64,000 nt of DNA, taken from assembly GCA_039621445.1 (NCBI GenBank), contig CP154956.1:33825437-33889436 (forward strand), written 5' to 3'. Shown here piece by piece: positions 10,601 through 21,935 of the stretch. The position numbers and the translations under genes were made by a program. The DNA comes from Euglena gracilis (Eukaryota; Euglenida; Euglenophyceae; Euglenales). The notes under the pieces are model-generated. The model did not search any database and was not told where the DNA came from. It saw only the letters and a program-made list of their open reading frames with translations. Position 1 is the stretch's first letter; every line of letters begins with the position of its first letter.

Positions 10601-13600
10601 GAAAGAATCGGTGCATTGGAAAGATACGCAAGATGCGCTGGAACCCAACAAGACAAATCCCTTTTCGGGCAATGTTTCCCACGAAGCAGGCACCGACCCC
10701 CCCCCCCCCGGGGGGTAGTGCTGCCCAGGACGCGGCCCTCTGCCGTTCGTCCCTGGCCCGCGGTCGGCGGTGCGGGGTGGCCGGCGGACGCCGCAGCGCA
10801 GGGCTGCCCAGCTCCGGGTCGCGGTTCATCTTCTCGTTCGGGATGGGCAGCCCGGGGGTGTCCACCATGAACATCTCCGGCTTCGAGTCCTTGAAGCAGT
10901 GCGACTTCGTCCCCTTCGTCTCCCCCGGCACGTCCGCGATCTGTGGTGCAGGGGGACGGGGCGGGGGGCGGGGGCGGGCGGGACGGGGGCCGCCGGGCAC
11001 TTTTACCCGGCAGGATTGTGGTGTCGTTCGTGTGCCTGTTCAGAATGTTTTTTTTTGCACACCCTGGTGCAGGTGTGGGTCCATCTGTGTCAGGGCCCCA
11101 TCATTCCTGGTTCCCCTTGCCTTTCCCCCCTGTCCCCTTTCCTTTTCCTTTCCCATTAAGAAAGTTGGGTCTGCTTTCGGGTCTGCTCTCCTTAGACCTG
11201 CTGTTGGTTCTACCCCTGCCCCTGTGCTGGGATTGCTGTGTTCTTTGTCTCAACCGTTTTTCTTCCTCCTTTGTTAACAACCTGGTGGTTGTTAAGACAG
11301 GTCTGGACTAAGGGGTGGAAAAATGAGGTGCGAAACGATATTCAGCCATCAGTGACCCCGGGGGGTGGGGGTGGGGGGGGCAGTCCTCCCAAAAACGGTG
11401 GCGGGAAAACAGGGTGTGCAGCTGCAGGCAGGTTTTTTGCAGTGCAGTTGCAGTGGGCATGTTCCTTGCAGCCTCCCTGGCGCGGTGCAACAAAAATTGC
11501 ATTTCGCATACACATGTGCGCGTACATGCACACGCATGTCCTCCCTTTCCCTGAGGGCGTCTGCAGGTGGAAAACCAAATATCGTTGGTTCACGTTGGTT
11601 CGTTATGCCTGAACAATATCACGTGGCATGCCAAACAACGGGTTTGGGAAGCTACACCTCCTTCAGTTTCAGCTGATTCATCCCCCTTCACACCCCTCTT
11701 TGGGAAAGCTTAAATCTACTGAGCTGAAAAAAATCTTTTTTAGAACCTGTCTTCAAAAAAAATCCACCCATTTCAGAGAAGATAGGATTTTCATTTATAG
11801 ATAGCATTTTTCTGATTATTTCTCCCACCTATTTGCATACGTATCTCCACAATCGGCATACCCGCACCACCCCTGCCCACCGGGTTCCTACAATCCCCGG
11901 CCAAGGGGGTGGTCATACGACCCCCTGACCTGCAACCCCGGACTGGGATAATCATACGACCAAAAAAAAGCCCTACTTTTCCTTGGTTACCTACAACCCC
12001 CCCCTGGTCGTACGCAGCCCCTGACCTGCAACCCCCGACCAGGGGGTGGTCGTGTATAGGGTGGTCGCATATAGGGGCGGTCTTTGGGCAAAGGGGGACA
12101 GGTAACATATGATTACTTAAAATGGGAAGCACGCATCTGGAAAAAGAAATTGAAGATAAAAGAGAAAAATAAACAATATAATCTTTTAGCACCAAATCAA
12201 CTGAATTCTTTGCGGTAACAAAACTGAGGCTTTCTCTGGCACATAGATAATGGCAAGCAGAGCCGTTTCACAGTTTCAGAGTTTCAAGGATTGTTTTTTG
12301 CTTAGATGTAATCAAACAGCTGCATTCAAAAAAAGCCTAAAAAGCCATTGGTACGTTTCTCAGGACGAAGAAAAACGATGAAAAAAGGTGAAAGATGATG
12401 AAAAAAGAAAGGGGGCATGCAAAAAATAGTTCCATCTTATGCATTTTGGGGTATTCCAAAAAAAGCTAAATACTGAAAACCATGCAGTTTGTAATTTTGG
12501 GATTATGCCGACTGCAAAAAATATGCAATTTTTGCCAATCTGATAAATAAAAAAAATGTCGACAGCTTTGGATACAGCAGTTAATATCATTTTCTTATCC
12601 AGGGGTTTCCATAAGGACAGGACCTCTGGAGAGGGGGGTCCACCTTGCCGGCTGGAGAAAGGAAGTGCTGGCTGAAAAGGGGTGCCCTTTCCTGTTCCCC
12701 AATTCCCAAAAGAACGCCCAAGAATCACCTCAAAAAACATGGGAGGGACATGTGTCCTCCCCTCTGCAAAAAGATACGGGTTGAGCTAAAGCATTATTTC
12801 AAGCTGCAGGGTGGAAGGTGTGGGGCATACGTGAGGCAGGTGGTACGCCTGCTTCTTGCGTCGCTTCAGGGTCTCGGCTCTCGTCAATGGCAGAATCAGA
12901 CTACTCTTGCCTACGAAAGCAGGGCGTGCCATTGGTTCTCTCTTCACACTCGTTTCACAGACCTTTTTCCACTTTGACAAGTGGTCACTGTTGAGCAGAA
13001 TTAAAATTTGGAGATGTTGCCACACAAACCGGCATGCCACAGAAAATTCGACAAGGAGCTTTCGAGACAGGGGCAAAAAGAACAAAGCAATCAGGTTCAG
13101 CTGTGTCTGCATCAGAATGCCCAAGCTGACATTCTCGTGCCCCTTCTCTTTCTTTTAATGATCCAGGTTGTCCGACCAAGTAATGTTTCCAGCGGGTCAT
13201 CAGTTGGCAGTTCAATCCGCAGGTCCCAGCTTGCCCTGTTGGAGAGGCAAGCTGGGAGACCCGACAGCGCCCCGGACACAAATCCCAACATCCGGACGCA
13301 AACAGCCTTGTCTCCAGCGTGTTGCCATTCAGGCACCCCTGAGCGTTTGGCAGGCCAGTGACCAAGATGCGGTTGGTGTTGGCGGCGGTGTAAGCAGCGG
13401 CTCGCTCAAACACTCCCCCCACCCAAAACAAGACCGATGTTTTCGGACCGATTGCTGAAAAATTCAAGGGGATCCTAAGTGGGGGAGGGGATCAAAAAAT
13501 ATTTGGCCGGTTATATTTTCGGTTCAAAATGCTTCTCCACGGGACCAAAAACGAGACAACGGCTTTCCTCAAAAGCGCAAAAACAGTCATATTAATCAAT

Positions 13601-15875
13601 CATGTGTGACCACATGTGTGACCAATGAGAATCCAATAATAAAAAAAGTTCAATCCCTCGGTGGTTTGGGGTGGGTGGGCGTTGCTTTTGTTTGCCCATT
13701 CAAACCTGAAAAAAAAATCCAGCCTGTTTCCAGTGCTGCATTTGGGTGGGTGAGGTGTTGTATTGATTGGAATCAATTCACAAAACATCCACCTCTCAGA
13801 GGCAAAGGGGTCGCCTGGTTGCTGAGTCCTTTAAGCACCCAAATGCCCAGAGCCACTGACTTGTTTGGACATCCAGCGTCACCCCTTCAAATAAGACCTT
13901 CCATCCAAATGAAGCCCCCCAAGGCATTCAACCACCGGCCTGATTTGTAAGCTTTTTCAAAATTTTCAAACAAAAAATGAGAGCTGAAAAAGAGAGCAGA
14001 AAGGGCTTTAAAAAAAAATGGGTCCAACGTTTCCTAAAGTGCTTTTGACTCCTCTACATCCAGTTCAGCAAGATCCGTCTGCTCCCCCCACAACTGCAGC
14101 CCACACCAAGCAGCAATTTTCATTGTATCGATATCCCCTGCCTTCGAGCTCCCCTCGTTGGGGAGGCAATGCTTCTCAGCGACCCCTGGGTGCAAGCCTC
14201 CTCCATCGCCGCCTTCAGGGTCCGGAAGGAATTCCGGTCGTCCTTTGGGGCCAGAAACTTGGCGTTCATCATGTTGAGGCAGAAGATGGGGACACTGCCG
14301 CAACGCTGGCTCTCAAGAGGAGAAACGATCCGCACACGCCAACCCACCCCCGCTACCAGGCATTGTGGTCACTTTCCATTTTGGTGCTTTGGTCGGCCCT
14401 GGTCGGCCCTGGTCGGCAAATAGTCGGCCACAGGTGAAGGAGTGTGACAATGAAAAATAGTCGTATACCCAACCATACAATGCACGTTTAAGCACTTTCG
14501 TCCACTTTTGGCATTTTTGCCCACTTTTGCTCACATTTGGCCTCTTTTGGCCACTTTTAGGCGGATTCTGGCCACTTTTTGCCCACTTGAGGCTGCTTCT
14601 GCTGCTTTTTGGCCACTTTCGCCCACTTGAATCAGCTTTCGCTGCTTTTCGGCCAGTTTTGCCAACTTTTTTGCCACTTAAGGATGCTTCTGCTGCTTTT
14701 TGGCCACCTTTGGCCACTGTTTGCCCGCTTCGGGCTGCTTCAACTGCTTTATGGCCACTGTTGATTACTTTGGACCGCTTATTCTGCCAACTTTTGGTAA
14801 CTGTTGGTAACTTTGACTGCTGTTTGGTCATTTTTGGTGGCTTCCGTCTTCTCTTGACTTGCATATGTTCCTTGAGCGTGCGGAAGTGGACAAAAATGGG
14901 AAAAAGGCAAAAAGTGGCCAAAGGTGAGAAAAAGTGGATAAAAGTGGTTAAAAGTTGGGGGGATGGACAATGGTGGTAAAAATAGCCAAAAAACCGCAGG
15001 CCAGGGAAGACCTTGCCCTCTATTTGCCATGGGCATAATCGGCCGACAATGGCAACGTCGGCCCTGGTTGGCCCTGGTCGGCCCTGGTCGGAACCCCCAC
15101 CGACGGGGGTCTTGAAAGTAAAAATCGGCCCCGCTTATGACTCTCAGGACCGACCCTGTCGGTTGGCCCTGGTCTGCTGCAGGTGCCTGCCCGCAACCGA
15201 AACAAGACCAAATATAAAGTATTGAACCCGAAACCCACAGCATAACCAGAAGCACCTGGAAAGGCACAAAGTTGAGATCACCCTCTGCTTTGGTACACAC
15301 ATTAAGACACACAGGTATACTGCAGGGACACCTCCTGTCTGCCATTTTCTATTTGAATGTTGTGAACCGAACAATTTAATTCAAAGTTTTGGTGGCTTGA
15401 TTTTTGGGCTGAAGGCATAACATTCATTTCCATGTATCTACATATATATATATATATGGACATATATACATATATACATGGGTCACATGAGTTCAATGGG
15501 CCGAAATCGAAGCCGAGGGACCAGTGTGTCCGCCATAGATCCGCTCCGTCCACACCATCACGCGGGCGAGGTCAGCCTGACTCAACAGGTCGGCATGCGT
15601 GTAGCAGATGATGCGCACCGGCACCTGCTCGCAGACCTTGTTGATCAGTGGGTGGGAGCAGGTCTCGGGGGCCCGGGCGTCGGCAGCACAGGCCCCCACG
15701 GCCACACACACGGGAGGGAAGACGAGCACCGTTCCCAAGCCCGGCATGGCGGCCCGTGGCGGCGGACCTCCATCACGACGGTGAAGCGCTTCTCGCGCAG
15801 GAAGCGGATGATGTTCGCCATGGCGAGGTCCCCCTCAAACGCGGGGGGGCACGTCTTGAGCCAGCGGCGCCGCAT
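7650..15875 (-). CDS. MTG1: Mtg1/YlqF-type ribosome-assembly GTPase, 9 exons
   Basis: Exons: 15875-15762, 15681-15535, 14284-14192, 13389-13345, 12914-12831, 10940-10810, 9381-9280, 8157-8037, 7805-7650 (TGA); 993 bases, 330 aa, close to the usual length of about 330. Circularly permuted GTPase order is visible: EVRDAR (37-41), G4 position THAD (66-69, normally NKxD), G5-like NAK (94-96), P-loop GLPNVGKSS (130-138), G2 threonine in PGET (169), G3 DTPG (188-191), then ADYILW and LPGPTDD typical of the C-terminal helical domain. Mtg1 proteins act in assembly of the large ribosomal subunit of mitochondria, RbgA/YlqF in bacteria; a plastid role is possible in an alga. The start follows a GGCAG acceptor by 10 bases; no clear targeting peptide is seen, so an upstream exon cannot be excluded. 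Identification rests on motifs and whole-length agreement. Confidence 0.85.
7806..8036 (-). other. MTG1 intron 8, nonconventional
   Basis: 231 bases, phase 0. It starts CCC then CAGGCGCCC and ends GGGCGCCTG then CCAGC: nine perfect pairs. It joins ...AARIFI to KFCQEHGIL. No GT at the start, no AG at the end. Confidence 0.85.
8158..9279 (-). other. MTG1 intron 7, conventional GT-AG
   Basis: 1122 bases, GTACCA to CTGCTCAG, phase 2; it joins ...SNRAR(R) to FWYVDSME. The interior holds an A-rich tract (about 8300-8545). Confidence 0.8.
9382..10809 (-). other. MTG1 intron 6, nonconventional
   Basis: 1428 bases, phase 2. It starts GGG then CAGCCCTG and ends CAGGGCTG then GGGTC: eight perfect pairs. 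It joins DPE(L) to YFKLML. Confidence 0.85.
10941..12830 (-). other. MTG1 intron 5, conventional GT-AG
   Basis: 1890 bases, GTATGC to CACCACAG, phase 0, joining ...AYHLPH to IADVPGET. It contains the ring of GGTCGT/TACGACC words at 11880-12070. Confidence 0.8.
11880..12070. repeat. Iterated-word element inside MTG1 intron 5
   Basis: GTGGTCATACGACC, CCTGCAACCCCCGACC and GTGGTCG...TATAGGG recur in both orientations. A related piece with CCTGCAACCCTCGAC followed by GGGGTGGTC and TATACAGGGG lies at about 43246-43292, so the element is dispersed. Confidence 0.6.
12915..13344 (-). other. MTG1 intron 4, nonconventional, splits the P-loop
   Basis: 430 bases, phase 0. It starts GCT then CAGGGGTGCC and ends GGCACGCCCTG then CTTTC (one bulged base). 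It joins GLPN to VGKSSL, restoring a canonical G1 motif. Confidence 0.85.
13390..14191 (-). other. MTG1 intron 3, nonconventional
   Basis: 802 bases, phase 0. It starts ACC then CAGGGGTCGCT and ends AGCGAGCCGCTG then CTTAC (one mismatch, one bulge). It joins ...KAAMEEAC to TAANTNRILV. Confidence 0.75.
14285..15534 (-). other. MTG1 intron 2, nonconventional
   Basis: 1250 bases, phase 0. It starts GGC then GGACAC and ends GTGTCC then CCATC (six perfect pairs). It joins ...VWTERIY to FCLNMMNAK. The arms are GGACAC/GTGTCC, so the usual CAG/CTG is not required. Confidence 0.7.
14390..15190. repeat. Iterated-word element inside MTG1 intron 2
   Basis: GGTCGGCCCTGGTCGGCC words flank (about 14393-14430 and 15028-15180) a centre (about 14500-14860) made of many degenerate TTTTGGCCAC / TTTTGCCCAC words. 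Confidence 0.65.
15682..15761 (-). other. MTG1 intron 1, nonconventional, 80 bases
   Basis: Starts CGC then CACGGGCC and ends GGCCTGTG then CTGCC: eight pairs with one G-U. Removal yields EVRDARAP, the family signature. No AG exists anywhere near the 3' border, so a GT-AG intron is not possible here. Confidence 0.85.
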
Positions 15876-18837
15876 CGGGCCCAGGCTGCCATCAGCCGGG
15901 CTCCCTGGGGGCCCGGGGGCGGACTCCAGACAGCGGCTCGGGGAACCCATTGGGGTCATCATTGGGTCCCAGTGTTGCCGGGCCTGACCCTTTGGGGGCA
16001 AAGGGTCAGGATGGCCAAACTACCCCCCAGGTAGGCCAGCGGCCAGAAGCCTTCCAGTCCCAGGGTCAGGAGAAAGGCTGGAAATCTCGGGCTGGCCGCA
16101 CAGAGACCGTTGGCTGACCCTCCCTCTCCAGGCATGGGGGTCCCCTGGCTGGAACCAGGCCCAAGCTGGGATCCAACCGGGTCACTGGAAGCAAAACTGC
16201 CGGGGGACCTTAAAGTTCAGGCAAGGCACACCAATTTGATTTCCAGAAACAGAATTCTCCCAATTTGGGTCAATTTGTTGTGGCAGCTTCCATGACAAAA
16301 AACCATTGCCATCTGGCCTCCCTTGGGTGGTTGGACAGGGGGGGGGGGTGCACGGCTAGAAAGGCTACTGTGGCTGGACCCTCTGGCTGAAGCAGTGTCG
16401 TGGGCACAGCGTGCCTCCCACCCACCGACCCATCAACGTGCAACCGGCAAACCCAAAGGTGAGTTTTGCGGACACAGACCACGGGCAATTCAAAAAGAAG
16501 CCTGAGTGGGAAATCGTACTCTTGGTCGAGGTTGCTCGGCGCGAAGTCATCAACAGCCTGTGCGAAAGGTCACTGTCATCATCAGCTGCTGCCACACCAC
16601 TCCCCACCCTCCCCCCAAACCAACCAACAACTACGCTATTTTTTTTGCTGTTGGTTGTGATATGATTCTAACCATTGGAGATGGCTGGGCATAAATAATA
16701 ATAAAAACGCACCAACAAAATAAATTTGAAAATAAACCTGCAAATTGGAGATGAATGGGTTTGTTCAACATTCTCGATCGAGCCAAACGAAATTGAATCC
16801 CCTCAAATATGATAATCCTCCAAATATAACGCTTCCTCCCAAAATACAGGGGGAAATGCGCCAGCCCAGTGTCGCCAAGAAATTTTGGCGCAACGGTCGC
16901 AAAAATGCAAAAATTGCCCCCAAAAAACATGCAAAAATAGCACCAAATTTACAACAAATGCACGGAATTGTGAGAAAAATGTCAGTTTGAAAAAAAAATG
17001 AAAAATGCAAAAAAAAAAAGATGCAAAAATGGTGGGAAAAAAATGTGAAAAAAATGGGAAAATAACGAAAAAAAAATGCACTAAAAAACAAAAAATGCAC
17101 TAAAAAAAATCGAAAAATGCACAACGAATGAGAAAAAAATGCACAAAAAATGTGACATGGATGACGTGTTTTGACATGGATGAGGAGTTTTTACAACGCA
17201 CGTTTACACATAACGGAGCCCTAAACCCTAAACGAACAGCCTGAAAAACTAGTTCATCTTTAGATAATTTTGTTGCAGTTTTTCAAGTATGTTCCACGTC
17301 GTGGGGATGTATTTAGTCTGGACAAAAATGACAGGAAACAAAAATGATGGGGGAAAAAGACGGGGAAAATGATGGGAAATTTTCGATTTTGGAAAAATTA
17401 ATGGTGGGAAAATTCAACTTTCCATGGGAAAAAATAGTGGTGATTTTCCAAATTGTGATGGAAATTATTCGGCAAAAGAGCAAACTCAAAATTCCAAAAA
17501 AAAAAGGTCAAAATGGTGTTCTGGGTGTCTTTTTGTGGTTTTGTATTAAGAAACCAGACCCCAAAATTGACCATATGTCCTAACCCATTTTTTGTGTGAA
17601 ATTTAACCTCCCATGAACGTGGCTCCCCAAAAAGGGCGTTGAAAAGGTACAGGGGAAAAATGATGGGAAAATTAGGCGTTTTCCCATCATTTTTGTTTCC
17701 CGTCACCTTTGTCCGGACTGTAAGCTCAAAATGTCGAAATTGTTTTAAATTTTGTTTCTGAAAAAAAAATTTGAAAAAGCTTCCACCCTCTTTCCTGATT
17801 CTGAATCAATTTGTTCTCCACAATTTTCCATTTCAGCTGTGCTTTCACACCCTGATGCAGTTCCATTGGGACTCAAATGCTGCTGGCGTTTGCGAACAGA
17901 AAATGATGCAGTCTGAAAGCAAGAAAAGGGATGAATCTGGAACAGAGAAGAACCCCAGAAGACGACCGTCGCACCGCACAAACTCCATCATGCCGACTGG
18001 CAGGTTGGGGCTAATTCCCTTGCAGGGTTCCCAACATCCCACTGGACTGCGGCCTTGCACACCTTTGGCTCCACAGGAGCGCCGCTCCTGGGCCTCACCT
18101 CCACTGGAACTGGGCCCTGATGCATGGGCGCCTCCGCTTCCTCCCTTTGGGGTTCCTCTGGTGGTGGACGCGTGGGACCAGGCATTCACCGAACGCCGAG
18201 GTTGGGCAAATGTGGAAGGGCCCGTGGGAGGAAGGCACAGGAAAAGGGGAGAGGTCAAACTCTGGAAAGGGGGCTCTCAAACAAACCTTGGATGCGCAAC
18301 GCTCGAAACTGCATTCCAGAAGCGAATATTTCAACTATTTTCTACAGTGCGCACACACCCCTACCCAACACACACAACCAGGCAATGCTGCAGGTGCAAA
18401 TGGCGGTGTCCAGTAAATCTGCATCAAGGCTGATGTGAAGAGACCCATCTTCCAGACATGGCACGAACCAGGACCCCAACCCCCCCCCCCGACCCTGCCA
18501 CTCCTCCCAGACTTCACACCTAATCGTAACTCTAACTCTGCCGAATCCCAATCCAAACCCAAAACCCCAGCCTGGAACTGACAACGGCCCAATTCCACAC
18601 CCCCCCCCCTCTGTCCTCACCCGGGTTTGTGTCATATGTGTGTGCATTCGCCGTTTCGCAGATTTCAGGGCACAAAAATGCACGTGAGGTGCAGCAACAC
18701 CTAAGGGCCAACCCCCGCCCCGGTCAAAGCCTGCACACGGACCAACGGGGGCCCCACCCAGAGGGAGTCTCCCCCAGGGCAGGGCTGACGGGCCGCCGAG
18801 GGAGCGGCGGGCCCCCCGGGCAGGCCCTCCCCTGGCC
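15876..18837. other. Gene-poor stretch
   Basis: No exon I can support. It includes an A-rich tract with repeated AAAAAATGCAAAAA (16980-17150), CCCTAAACCCTAAAC at about 17218-17233, and GATGGGAAAA words in both orientations (17340-17700). The GC-richer part at 18000-18260 has open frames but no clear codon bias. Confidence 0.5.
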
Positions 18838-18955
18838 GTCGGCGTCCAACGCCTGCGCCAGCGGGGGCCGCCCCCGCCGGCTGTTGGTCTCGAACTGCGC
18901 CGGCCCGAGGGAGGCGGCGGACGGGCGGAAGGGGAGGGGCCGGCGCTGCCGCTCG
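18838..18955 (-). CDS. Orphan exon, unrecognised protein
   Basis: 39 codons containing SLGPAQFETNSRRGRPPL then AQALDAD, with G or C at nearly every third base. Borders fit nonconventional introns: GGCCTG plus CCCAG upstream, GGC then CAGGGG downstream (phase 2 in, 0 out). Basic and proline-rich; no neighbouring exon found. Confidence 0.35.
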
Positions 18956-20159
18956 CTGGGCAGGCCGCCGCGAAGCCGCCGCCTTCCGGAGGGGGTTAGG
19001 GTCATCCCCCCCCCCCAACAGCCTGCTCTGAGTCCCCGACCACTGGCTCAGGGCTGAGGGCTCTGCAGGTCCATACCAGTCCATACCGGGCTGGTATGGA
19101 CCTGACCATGTGTGTTGTGACCCGGCCGGCTGGCCCGCAAAGCCCAAACGGGGCCTTGCACTGTTTCCGTGTCCCCCGGTGGATAGCCCGGCGGGGTTCA
19201 GAAAGCAATCTGCGGGTGGATTGTGTCTGGCTGGGGTCCAGACGCCCATCCTCGGGCCACGGGGGGTGTGGGTGCCCAACCCCATCCTGGGACTTGTCGC
19301 GGAGATGGTAACCCCACAGAAGGCAAAAGGATGATATGTTCGGAGAGAAGTTTGGCATTTTGATCCGAGCCTGTAATGCGGGACACGCAGAACCAGCCAA
19401 CAAGAAAAGAAGAGAAAGGAGGGCGGAGCGCTCATTAGAGGTGCCAGACGCACCACTAGGCGACCTCTTGGTGTCATTTATGCCACGCTGAGCTGAAATC
19501 TGCTGAGGGATATGGCCAGGGATGGGTTCGTATTGCAAAAAAAGCGACCTGAGAAGCTCTTGGGGATCAGGCAAAACGATCCAATACAGCCCTTGGGTGC
19601 CATTTCATTTTCATGACTTGGGTTGCCGTTTTGCAGCACCAACTTGCATACAGGTTTATTGGGGAGGTTGAAAATGAATGAGAACACAGGGGGGAAAATC
19701 CGAGTTATGGGGCTAAAATGGTGAATGAAAATTGCTTGACTGTTGGATATCTCTGATGCACTGTAGCATGACAGCCCAAGAAAGGACAAGATTTTGATGC
19801 GACGGAGGTTAATTGTCACAAATCTTTCCAGAAGAATCGTTGGTTGACATAATTTTTTCCACCGATTCCAAATCGAAATTTTTGACCAAAGGGTCTTGAA
19901 ATTCCATCCAAATGTGGAACTGGGGGGGGTTGGGTAATATTTTGCTGCAGAATAAACCTTCAGGACTTGGATCAAGAATAAATTGTCGAAGGAGTCCCTG
20001 CATGCAGGGGGGGAAATGCAACTTGGCCCTTCAAATTATGCAAGTCAAAAAAATGCAAAAAAAATGCAAAAAAAATGCAAAAAAAATGCAAAAAATGCAA
20101 CGTGTATGAAAACCTTGAGAAAAAGCTGGAATATGACAGAGCTTTGCTGCCTAAAATCA

Positions 20160-20400
20160 AAAAAAATTTCCAGGGCAAAATATTTTATGCAAAAAAAACG
20201 CAAAAAAATGCAAAAAAAATACAAACATATGCTAACCAACTACAAAATTTTTTCAAGGGCAAAATATTTTATGTCAAAAATGCAAAAAAATGCAACAAAA
20301 TCCAAACATATGGCAACCAACTGCAAAAAAAATTTCCAGGGCAAAATATTTTATGCAAAAAAATGCAAAAAAAAGCAAAAAATGCAAATTTCGGAAAAAC
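20160..20400. repeat. Tandem repeat, unit about 85 bases
   Basis: Three copies of a unit with TTTCCAGGGCAAAATATTTT, ATGCAAAAA and CATATG..AACCAACT, at about 20165, 20255 and 20330. A-rich spacers of ATGCAAAAAA type surround it. Confidence 0.6.
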
Positions 20401-21844
20401 CTGATTATGCAAAAAAATGCAAATTATGCAAGTTGCATTCCCCCCCCCCTGCTACACGTGTCGGCTTTCTTGGTATCTTTCTGACAATCGGCCCATCGCC
20501 TCTTCATCGGAAGGATGTCTTTGCCGACGGAGCCCAGCTGCACAACTGCCCCACAGTCCCCACTCTCGGGATTCCTAAAGCAAAGGCCAGAGTTGTGAGT
20601 CTCCTGCAAGGTTCCTTTTTGAGACCCCTGAGGGATGGGGGGGGGCTTTTGTGCTATGGGATGCCTGCCCTCAGCAGGCACACCACCCTGGTGGGGGGAG
20701 TATTCTGGCCCTGGTTGCGCCCAGGGGAAATTCCTTGAAAATGGGTTTCCAAGTCCCTGGCGCGGGTGTGCCACAGACCCACCCACCCCAAAACCAGAGC
20801 CCTGGGGGCACCCACCGCCCAAGGAGGTGCCACTTGCCTTCTCATCGCTGAAGGAGTGATGTGATTGGCTTTGCACTGCACAGTCTGGAACAGAACCACT
20901 CCATTGCTTGTGCGCTCATGAACATTGGACAAGGAAACGAACTTCATTTGATCACTTGGGGTTTAATAAAAATACTCGAATTTTGAAATTGCCCCCGAAT
21001 GATATCCTGGAATGGCATAGCATTTAGGCATCCGAAGTTGGGGCGGGGGTGGTACGCTATTTGGAGAGGATATTATTTGGGAGGAGTGGATCAGTTTCCC
21101 ACCAAAGAAAAATAGACACATCCCTGAACTCGAGTTCGGCTGGCTGGGTGCTCGTGAAAGGGACGAGGGGGTTCAATGGACACCAAGTAGGGATCATCGT
21201 CAAAGGAGTTCACCCCGCGTGACTGAGAAGGAGAGGAGGAAATGCATAAGATGCTGTATTGTCACCAGGTTGTTGAGGTTCTGGGTTAATTATTCTTATC
21301 TGCAGGAACGGATTCTGCAGTGCCTGCCCAGCCTTTGTTTTGCCACTCACTGTTTTGCACAACAAATGATCGGTTTGGAGAAAGAGGACACAACAATCAT
21401 TTCAGGACAAAAAATTCTTGTGAATCAAAAAAGGAAAGTTTCTCGTTATCCTGTCCTCGTTTTTTGTTGTTTTTCTTGGGAAAAAACCATATTAATTCAT
21501 AATAATAAAAAATGAATGCATCATATTAACGAAAAAGAAGTAACGTGACAACAACATATGATTAAATGGGTGCAAATGATTTTCCTCAATTTAAATAAGC
21601 AATTTTTTGAAAAAAGTTTCTAATTGCACCATTATCAGAAGCAAAGGGATCGGTCGGATCTGGCAGCATCATTGAATTCGGCTGGGACCCCGAGGTAACT
21701 GGTAATTGGACACAGGTGCATACTGCAGATCACTTCATTTCATAATCCCAACGTTCCCGCTTTATGTATTTTTTACCATTAGGCCACACAGATCTAACAA
21801 ACACGGGTGTCAGGCATGTATGGGAGCCCTTCTGGTTCGAGGTT

Positions 21845-21935
21845 ATTCCGGTGGGTTCAGGGTTCAGGGTTTAGGGTAGGGTGGGTAGTTCAGGTAGTTC
21901 AGGCAGGGTTCTGGTAGGGGAGTTCAGGGTGGAGG
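21845..21935 (+). repeat. Degenerate telomere-like tract
   Basis: GGTTCAGGGTTCAGGGTTTA followed by GGGTAGGGTGGG and GTTCAGG words. It looks like an old interstitial telomere-type tract. Confidence 0.4.

Noticed and set aside
12985-13467. A degenerate, inactive P-loop (GLPNAQGCLNG) in the Mtg1-like protein
   Set aside because: The apparent loss is intron sequence; removing the intron with paired ends restores GLPNVGKSSL.
15645-16001. Single 118-residue ORF continuing past the first Mtg1 exon
   Set aside because: It runs through intron 1 and loses the EVRDAR motif and the frame of exon 2.
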